Shown: positions 22,307-27,577 of the stretch, one piece after another
Numbering within the stretch: the first letter of the stretch is position 1
Layout: each line of letters opens with the position of its first letter
DNA from: Chitinophagaceae bacterium
GTDB taxonomy: Bacteria > Bacteroidota > Bacteroidia > Chitinophagales > Chitinophagaceae
Assembly: GCA_021151685.1 (NCBI GenBank)
Contig: JAGKWS010000052.1
Coordinates: forward strand, 1-27,577
DNA length: 27,577 bases
Direction: 5' to 3'
Notes under the pieces: generated by a model
What the model was told of the DNA's origin: nothing
Database searches by the model: none
The model's input: only the letters and a program-made list of their open reading frames with translations
Program-made: the position numbers and the translations under genes

Positions 22307-23473
22307 ATGAAAGTACGCACCATTGTTCTGCTCTCTACTATAGCACTACTCTACCCCACCACCATGTGGGGGCAAACCGCCCGCGAGGTGCTGCAATCGT
22401 CTTACGAGCAACTGATGCGACACAACAGTATACAATACAATGTAAAATTCCGTATGAAGTTTTTCTCGGAGGACGACACAAATACGTACCGGGTAACCTG
22501 CCATCTGAAGAAAGTACCTACAGATAGCCTGTTTGGCGGAACCATCAACATCAATATTGCCGATACGGGCCGCATAGTGTACGATGGTACCCACATCTGG
22601 AACATAAAGAGCAAGCAACACACAGCGCGGCGGTACAATGCTACGAAGGGCGAAACATGGGCAATCACATCGAACTTCAATGAAAGATCGATCTGGCAGT
22701 TCTTTCTGCACCCTGAAAAATTACTGGAATATACCCGGCTTCCGCACAAAATTGCCATGAGCAAGAACCTACTCAGCAGTACTGAAAGGTATAAAATGAC
22801 CATAGCACTACCCGATGCAGCCGATGTAACCAACCGAAAAATATGTATTTCTTTTACCGACAAATTCCTGCCGGTAACCATGCAGGAGTGGGCCACCATG
22901 GGTAGTAATACACAGTACACTGAGCTGCACATCTTAACACCAGTTTTCGACCGCAACCAACCATGGCTATTTACCGTAAACAAAAACATCAGCTATACCG
23001 ACTATGTGGAAGAAGACTGGAGTAACTTCTTTTTGCCCGATGGGGCAACAGCACCACCCATACAGGGCAAAAACTACCCACTTCTTGCAGCCCATGCCAT
23101 TAACTACAGCAATAAAGTAACCCTGCTGGACTTCTGGTATATGAGTTGCCCACCGTGTATCAGGTCTTTTCCGCAGATAGACACACTGCTACAGACCGTA
23201 GATACCAGTATGGTACAGATATACAGCGTAAACTACCACAACAATAACGAAAAGGACCTACCGAAGCTTGCTGGGTTCATAGAACAACACCATGTGCGGT
23301 CTGCCGTTGTGCTTACGGATAAGCAAACGATTGATAGTTTCAAAGTGACAATATGGCCTACCTTTTATGTAATAGACAGAAAAGGCATCATCACCGGCTC
23401 TGTATTGGGCTACAACGACCATCTTGCCGATAGCCTGAAAGTACATTTAAAGAAGGCGTTACACACTCAATAA
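22307..23473 (+). CDS. Thioredoxin-like (TlpA/ResA-type) protein with LolA-like N-terminal domain
   Basis: 388 residues. A signal peptide (~1-22, ...PTTMWGQ) is followed by a beta-rich domain (~25-235: VLQSSYEQLMRHNSIQYNVKFRMKF, IVYDGTHIWNIKSKQHTARRY) that resembles LolA/outer-membrane-lipoprotein-sorting folds. A thioredoxin domain fills ~250-385 with CPPC at 281-284 (LLDFWYMSCPPCIRSFP) and the cis-Pro at ~351 (IWPTFYVID). It is predicted to be a periplasmic thiol-disulfide oxidoreductase, possibly reducing disulfides during envelope or cytochrome assembly; the N-terminal domain may bind a lipid or partner. It sits 60 bp after the DUF4240 lipoprotein and is convergent with the histidine kinase gene (42-bp gap, no clear terminator). 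Confidence 0.85.
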   Translation: MKVRTIVLLSTIALLYPTTMWGQTAREVLQSSYEQLMRHNSIQYNVKFRMKFFSEDDTNTYRVTCHLKKVPTDSLFGGTININIADTGRIVYDGTHIWNIKSKQHTARRYNATKGETWAITSNFNERSIWQFFLHPEKLLEYTRLPHKIAMSKNLLSSTERYKMTIALPDAADVTNRKICISFTDKFLPVTMQEWATMGSNTQYTELHILTPVFDRNQPWLFTVNKNISYTDYVEEDWSNFFLPDGATAPPIQGKNYPLLAAHAINYSNKVTLLDFWYMSCPPCIRSFPQIDTLLQTVDTSMVQIYSVNYHNNNEKDLPKLAGFIEQHHVRSAVVLTDKQTIDSFKVTIWPTFYVIDRKGIITGSVLGYNDHLADSLKVHLKKALHTQ

Positions 23474-23515
23474 ACAACTATCCACCTGCTATAAAAGCTG
23501 AAGGAGGTACACACA

Positions 23516-25528
23516 TTATTTATCAGCACTAACCACCGGCCCATCAACAGGCAACTCCACATAAAATGTTGTTCCCTTTCCTTCGGCACTGTCGAACCAG
23601 ATACGGCCGTTGTGGGCATCAACAATACGCTTGGATATTGCTAACCCCAAACCCGATGAAGCCTCGCCCGATGTACCCTTACGCCGGGCCTGTGTAAACA
23701 TCTCGAACATCATGGGCTTCAATTTGTCGGGGATACCTATACCCGCATCGGCCACCGAAATGGTAACAACGTGTGCTGTGCGCACGGCTGCAATTCTCAC
23801 CACAGAACCTGCTGCACTGAACTTAATGGCATTGACTATCAGGTTGGTAAACACCCGCCACAGTTTCTCGCGGTCGGCCTTTATTTCCATGGGTGCGGCA
23901 TCCAGCACCAGTTTCTGTTGCTTCTCGGTAGCCCGGTATTGTAGCATATCTACACAATACCCCAACAATAAATGCAGCTCTATTGGCTCCGACTTTATCT
24001 GCCGGGCATTGTCCATACTCAACAGGTCCGATATCATTTCGCTGGCATGCAGGCTGGTTTCCTTCATCAATTCCAGCATCTTTCTATCGTCGCCCTCCAA
24101 TGCCTCGTTCATCAGCAAAATGTCGGAGACACTCATCATAGACGCAATTGGGTTCTTCAAATCGTGTGCCACAATCTGCATCATGCGGGTGTTCTCTTTC
24201 TGGCTCTCGGTAAGTGCGTTCATTGCCGATTTCAGTTCGCTGTTCTGCTTCAGTATGCGTTTGTTCAGGCGGCGTTGCTGGCGGCTTACGCGAGCCAACA
24301 TTATCATCAGTACCAGCATCAGCACCAGCGATACTGCAGCCCCAATGAGTGCTATTGTTTTTATGTTGTCGCGGTGTTCCAGCTTTTCTATGCGCACTAT
24401 GCGGTCATATTCGGTAGCAATATTCCCCCGCGACTCTCTTTCCAACTTACGTATAGAATCGCACAGGTGTTGGTAGGGCATAAACAACGCAAACGCCTCT
24501 CTATCGTTGCCCAACTGATGCAGGTACTGCATTTGCAGGCGCATCCATTTCATACGCCATTCCCTGCTTTCAAACGAATCGAGCGAGGCCCTCACTACAG
24601 CCAGCATCTGTGCGGCATCCTTTAATCTGTGTTGCGACAGAAAAATATCTGCCAATTTCAGTTGGGTACATTGCGCATCGCCATGGTCGTAACCTTCCCT
24701 TCCATTGACCCATGCCCCCTGTTTATAGCTGGCTATTGCGGCTGCGGTATCGCCCTGCCGCAACAACACATCGCCTTTGTTGCTGCAAATGATGCCCGTA
24801 ACCACATCTATAAACTTGCTGTTTCCGGGATATTGTACAAAGCTATCGGCACCAGTCTTCAGAAAATTGATAACGCTATCGAAATACAAAAGTGCGCTGT
24901 CATTTCTGCCCATCTTGCTATAGCACATGCCCAGGTCATTCAGCTTGGCCTGCTTTTCGCGGTAGTGTTCATAGTCGTAACCGCACATACCCATGAGTCT
25001 CAGCCCCTGTTGCTGGTAGTGGGCTGCCTCTGAATATCGTCCCTGACGGTAACAGACCCCAAACAATGTGAAGTAATATTGGCGCAGCAGACAGGAGTCT
25101 GTAAGTACTTTTTTGCCTTCGTGCAGGCAATCGAGAGCCTCTTCGTAGTCTTTATTTTGCAGCAAATTTTCGGCACGCAGCAGCATGGCATATCCATACA
25201 TATTGGCGTAGGCGGGTTGTTGCAGGCTACCTTTTGTGAGCGCCAGCATCGTATCCAGTCTTGCAAGAACAATTGTTCTATCGTGCTCGAACCGGGTAAG
25301 GAATAGCTGCTTATAGTACTTATCGGCGGGGCTTGCCCCTGCAATGGCATTACTTGCATCCAACACCATTTTCTGTGCAGCATCAACGTCTGTAAGGGCA
25401 AGTGTTGCTCCTGCCTGCAGCACACTGTCGTAGTGTTGAGAGACCTTGCCTGTACTAACGTCTGGGTGCCGGCACGATGACACACACACCAAACATAACA
25501 ACCATAAAGACAAACGCACAAGACCCAT
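23516..25528 (-). CDS. TPR-containing sensor histidine kinase
   Basis: 670 residues from ATG 25528 (an in-frame ATG at 25534 adds two). The N-terminal hydrophobic stretch ends LVCVSSC, a possible lipobox. TPR-like helical repeats occupy ~40-360 (e.g. YEEALDCLHEGKKVL, RYSEAAHYQQQGLRLMG), then one membrane helix (~391-412) and a cytosolic coiled coil. HisKA has phospho-acceptor His ~455 in MQIVAHDLKNPIASMMSVSD; HATPase has the N box NLIVNAIKFS, G1 DAGIGIP and G2 SSGLGLAISKRIVDAHNG. All catalytic boxes are intact, so it should autophosphorylate. The signal is unknown; no response regulator gene is adjacent, making it an orphan kinase. The -7 box at 25558-25565 gives a leader of ~25-30 bases. Confidence 0.9.
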   Translation of the reverse strand: MGLVRLSLWLLCLVCVSSCRHPDVSTGKVSQHYDSVLQAGATLALTDVDAAQKMVLDASNAIAGASPADKYYKQLFLTRFEHDRTIVLARLDTMLALTKGSLQQPAYANMYGYAMLLRAENLLQNKDYEEALDCLHEGKKVLTDSCLLRQYYFTLFGVCYRQGRYSEAAHYQQQGLRLMGMCGYDYEHYREKQAKLNDLGMCYSKMGRNDSALLYFDSVINFLKTGADSFVQYPGNSKFIDVVTGIICSNKGDVLLRQGDTAAAIASYKQGAWVNGREGYDHGDAQCTQLKLADIFLSQHRLKDAAQMLAVVRASLDSFESREWRMKWMRLQMQYLHQLGNDREAFALFMPYQHLCDSIRKLERESRGNIATEYDRIVRIEKLEHRDNIKTIALIGAAVSLVLMLVLMIMLARVSRQQRRLNKRILKQNSELKSAMNALTESQKENTRMMQIVAHDLKNPIASMMSVSDILLMNEALEGDDRKMLELMKETSLHASEMISDLLSMDNARQIKSEPIELHLLLGYCVDMLQYRATEKQQKLVLDAAPMEIKADREKLWRVFTNLIVNAIKFSAAGSVVRIAAVRTAHVVTISVADAGIGIPDKLKPMMFEMFTQARRKGTSGEASSGLGLAISKRIVDAHNGRIWFDSAEGKGTTFYVELPVDGPVVSADK

Positions 25529-25557
25529 TAACAAATATTCACAAGGGATATAAACGA

Positions 25558-25565
25558 CAAAGGTA
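25558..25565 (-). promoter_or_regulatory. -7 box TACCTTTG, histidine kinase
   Basis: Perfect TAnnTTTG on the minus strand, 29 bases before ATG 25528. Confidence 0.6.
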
Positions 25566-25699
25566 ATTCATATTTACCCATACATCATAAAATGCAACCA
25601 ATTAACAATATCTAATAAAACAACGGGGCAGGTAGGCAAAATAGCTACATTTACACCGCACCCTCTTACCGGAAAAACTTATTATTCCTCCGGGGCAGG

Positions 25700-26959
25700 C
25701 TACATATTTAAACAAATCTTATTGCCATCATTCCTGATGAGCTTAATAAAAAACACCATATACACCGCAAACATGGGCAGGCGCACTATGGTTTGCCAGT
25801 GGCTGAGGCCTATTTGTGTACACAAATCGTACATGGCAGCACCCGGTACCCACGTAGCCAGAAATGCGCCGTGCGATAGAAACAGCGCATATTCGGCGGT
25901 ATAGGTAAGTGCCAGTATACCCCACCCCAATACCATGAGCCGCTGCGTAGCCGGTGTGGCCATACCATAGTAAAGCAACAACAAGGGCAGGTACCACAAC
26001 ACATAGGGCGGCGAATAGCCCGGCCCCAAACAGGGTATAAACAACAACAAGGTAAGCATGGCCACCAATAGCTGCACCGGCGATAGTGCCGTGTACCGCA
26101 CCAACCGCAAGCCAGCAAGCACCATAAGAGCCAGCATGAGGTATAGCGACAACCGGCTAAACACATCTATGGCACCGTACAGATGCAATACATTGAACAG
26201 GCCGGTAATGCCATACCAGCCCGCCATAGACCGGTAGCCCAGCACATGCTCGCGCACGCCATCTGGTGCCAGTGTATAGATGGTGGCAATGCCTATAGCC
26301 ACTGGCACCACTACCAGCAAACCACCCAACAACCTGCCTATGACTGATACCCCCCTGATGCCCACCAGCAATACGGGTAACAATATGAAGGGAATGGTTT
26401 TGGTGAAAATGCCCATACCTATGCAGAAGCAGGCTGCCAGCCAATAAGTCTCTGCCCTTGCTTTGTAAAAGGCCAAAAGCGCACTGGCTGCCAGCACCAC
26501 CCACAGGCCCGCAAACACATCGAAATTGGCATGCTGACAAGAAAGAAAAATGCAAACGGGATTCAGGGCCCAACCCAGCAACAAGGGACGAAAGAGGTCT
26601 TTTTGCAGCAGGCGCAGCGACACGAACCATACCACGGACATCACTACTACCTCGGCCATGGTAAGGAGGGATTGTATGAGTACCGTGGCCGATACGCCCC
26701 ACCAACCCGATAACTTGCCGATGCCAAACAGTACGTTCATCCAGAAGGGTGGCCAGTTGAGCACACTGGTCTCGCGGTAGGGGTTGCCACCTGCCTGAAG
26801 CAGATCTATGACCCGTAGCCATGCGTGCAGGTCTTTGGAGTATACATGGGGCATGAAACCTGCAAAGGCTATGCGTGCCGCTATGGCCACTACCACCAAT
26901 AGCAGGAGTGCTTTTACAGGTGCCCGATGGGGCATGTGGGTATCTGGCGACATCGGCAT
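25700..26959 (-). CDS. GT-C fold membrane glycosyltransferase (GT87/DUF2029-like)
   Basis: 419 residues from ATG 26959, with about ten to twelve hydrophobic membrane helices (first ~16-36, VKALLLLVVVAIAARIAF). The first periplasmic loop holds Asp ~43 in HVYSKDLHAWLRVIDLL followed by GGNPYRETSVLNWPPFWM, the pattern of polyprenyl-phosphate-sugar-dependent mannosyltransferases of the GT-C class. A LNPVCIFLSCQHANFDVFAGLW segment is also typical of this family. It probably adds a sugar to a lipid-linked or envelope glycan; donor and acceptor are unknown. The frame opens at 27058, inside the FAD gene, but a near -7 box at 26972-26979 favours ATG 26959 (or 26953). Lies 49 bp after the FAD dehydrogenase gene on the same strand. 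Confidence 0.75.
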   Translation of the reverse strand: MPMSPDTHMPHRAPVKALLLLVVVAIAARIAFAGFMPHVYSKDLHAWLRVIDLLQAGGNPYRETSVLNWPPFWMNVLFGIGKLSGWWGVSATVLIQSLLTMAEVVVMSVVWFVSLRLLQKDLFRPLLLGWALNPVCIFLSCQHANFDVFAGLWVVLAASALLAFYKARAETYWLAACFCIGMGIFTKTIPFILLPVLLVGIRGVSVIGRLLGGLLVVVPVAIGIATIYTLAPDGVREHVLGYRSMAGWYGITGLFNVLHLYGAIDVFSRLSLYLMLALMVLAGLRLVRYTALSPVQLLVAMLTLLLFIPCLGPGYSPPYVLWYLPLLLLYYGMATPATQRLMVLGWGILALTYTAEYALFLSHGAFLATWVPGAAMYDLCTQIGLSHWQTIVRLPMFAVYMVFFIKLIRNDGNKICLNM

Positions 26960-26971
26960 GGTGTTGTGCTG

Positions 26972-26979
26972 TAAATATA
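26972..26979 (-). promoter_or_regulatory. Possible -7 box TATATTTA, glycosyltransferase
   Basis: One mismatch from TAnnTTTG on the minus strand, 12 bases before ATG 26959. Argues against the upstream frame opening at 27058. Confidence 0.35.
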
Positions 26980-27008
26980 CCGAACCACTACCATAATGCC
27001 ACCCCCTA

Positions 27009-27577
27009 TTACAACACCAGCCCGGCAGCCACTGCGGCCTCGGCACAACGCTCGCCATCTATAGCCGCCGATACGATGCCACCTGCATAACCTGCCCCCT
27101 CGGCACAGGGATACAAACCACGTATCTGCACATGCTGCAAAGTATCTTTGTGGCGGGGTATACGCACCGGAGAGCTGGTGCGGCTTTCGGTGGCTACCAA
27201 TACGGCATCTTCGGTATAGTAGCCGCGCATTTTTTTGCCAAAGGTGACAACTGCCTTTTTCAGTGCGTCGTTCACCTCTTTGGGCAATACATTACTGAGC
27301 CGGAAACTGGTGATACCGGGCAGATAAGAACAATCTGGCAATGAGCCCGACTCGCGCCCTGTTACAAAATCGGTCATGCGCTGTGCGGGTGCTACCAGCC
27401 GGCCACCACCTGCACGAAAGCTGGCATGCTCTACCATCTGCTGGTACTTCATAGCCGCCAATGGGCCATGAAAGCCATATTTGGCAAAGTCGCGCTCGTC
27501 TACGGCTACAACAGTACCCGAATTGGCGTATGGATTGTTGCGTTTTGATGGACTCCAGCCATTTACCACTATCTCGC
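27009..27577 (-). CDS. COG2509-type FAD-dependent dehydrogenase (C-terminal part)
   Basis: Partial: the frame runs off the right edge, and the codons before GTG 27569 (E-I) continue it, so GTG is not the start. The 189 visible residues match the C-terminus of the large uncharacterised FAD-dependent dehydrogenases of COG2509: EIVVNGWSPSKRNNPYANSG, YGFHGPLAAMKYQQMVEHASFRAGGG, ATESRTSSPVRIPRH, and the FAD/C-terminal motif GLYPCAEGAGYAGGIVSAAIDG. Substrate unknown; soluble cytosolic enzyme expected. The N-terminal FAD-binding Rossmann part lies outside the window. The glycosyltransferase gene follows by 49 bp. Confidence 0.88.
   Translation of the reverse strand, partial: EIVVNGWSPSKRNNPYANSGTVVAVDERDFAKYGFHGPLAAMKYQQMVEHASFRAGGGRLVAPAQRMTDFVTGRESGSLPDCSYLPGITSFRLSNVLPKEVNDALKKAVVTFGKKMRGYYTEDAVLVATESRTSSPVRIPRHKDTLQHVQIRGLYPCAEGAGYAGGIVSAAIDGERCAEAAVAAGLVL

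Overview
The window comes from a Bacteroidota chromosome, most likely a Chitinophagaceae-type relative; I cannot name the genus. Evidence: at least ten gene starts are preceded by the phylum-specific -7 box TAnnTTTG, Shine-Dalgarno sites are weak or missing, there are many short Bacteroidota-style signal peptides and lipoproteins, and the families present (TPR sensor kinases, DUF4139, split transketolase, propeller-amidohydrolase) fit. Most genes have moderate G+C. Two stand out as AT-rich: the partial gene at the left edge (first 60 bases are 16/60 G+C) and the S41 peptidase at about 19-20.7 kb.

Layout. 1-0.84 kb (-): STAS-like/HATPase protein running off the left edge. 0.99-1.24 kb (-): YodC-like DUF2158 protein, flanked by two diverged copies of a ~70-bp hairpin repeat. 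1.6-2.85 kb (-): geranylgeranyl-reductase-type flavoprotein. 3.0-7.1 kb (+): a secreted protein, a TPR sensor ending in a bare DHp-like domain, and a DUF4140/DUF4139 protein carrying a plug-like insert. 7.1-9.3 kb (-): iscX, 2Fe-2S ferredoxin, a lipoprotein and the N-terminal half of a split transketolase. 9.3-9.93 kb: a 591-bp gap with a candidate small RNA, a structured hairpin and a 57-codon ORF that overlaps the next gene by ATGA. 9.93-10.95 kb (+): NA37 nucleoid-associated protein. 11.0-18.7 kb (-): MutS2 without Smr, PDH E1-beta, a lipocalin-like lipoprotein, a biotin carrier protein and a 1082-aa propeller-amidohydrolase. 19.0-20.7 kb (+): S41 peptidase. 20.8-21.4 kb (-): PaiB-like protein. 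21.6-23.5 kb (+): DUF4240 lipoprotein and a LolA-like/TlpA-like protein. 23.5-27.6 kb (-): TPR histidine kinase, GT-C glycosyltransferase, and a COG2509 FAD dehydrogenase running off the right edge.

How the genes relate. Most are housekeeping or envelope genes with their own promoters rather than one pathway. Clear pairs are fdx-iscX (Fe-S assembly) and biotin carrier-lipocalin-like protein (29-bp gap). Convergent gene pairs are separated by strong palindromes (7110-7145, 10967-11008). No rRNA, tRNA, CRISPR array or insertion sequence was recognised. No complete novel system is visible. The best candidates for something new are the AT-rich STAS/HATPase gene, whose partner would lie left of the window, and the 9.4-9.93 kb non-coding/small-ORF region.
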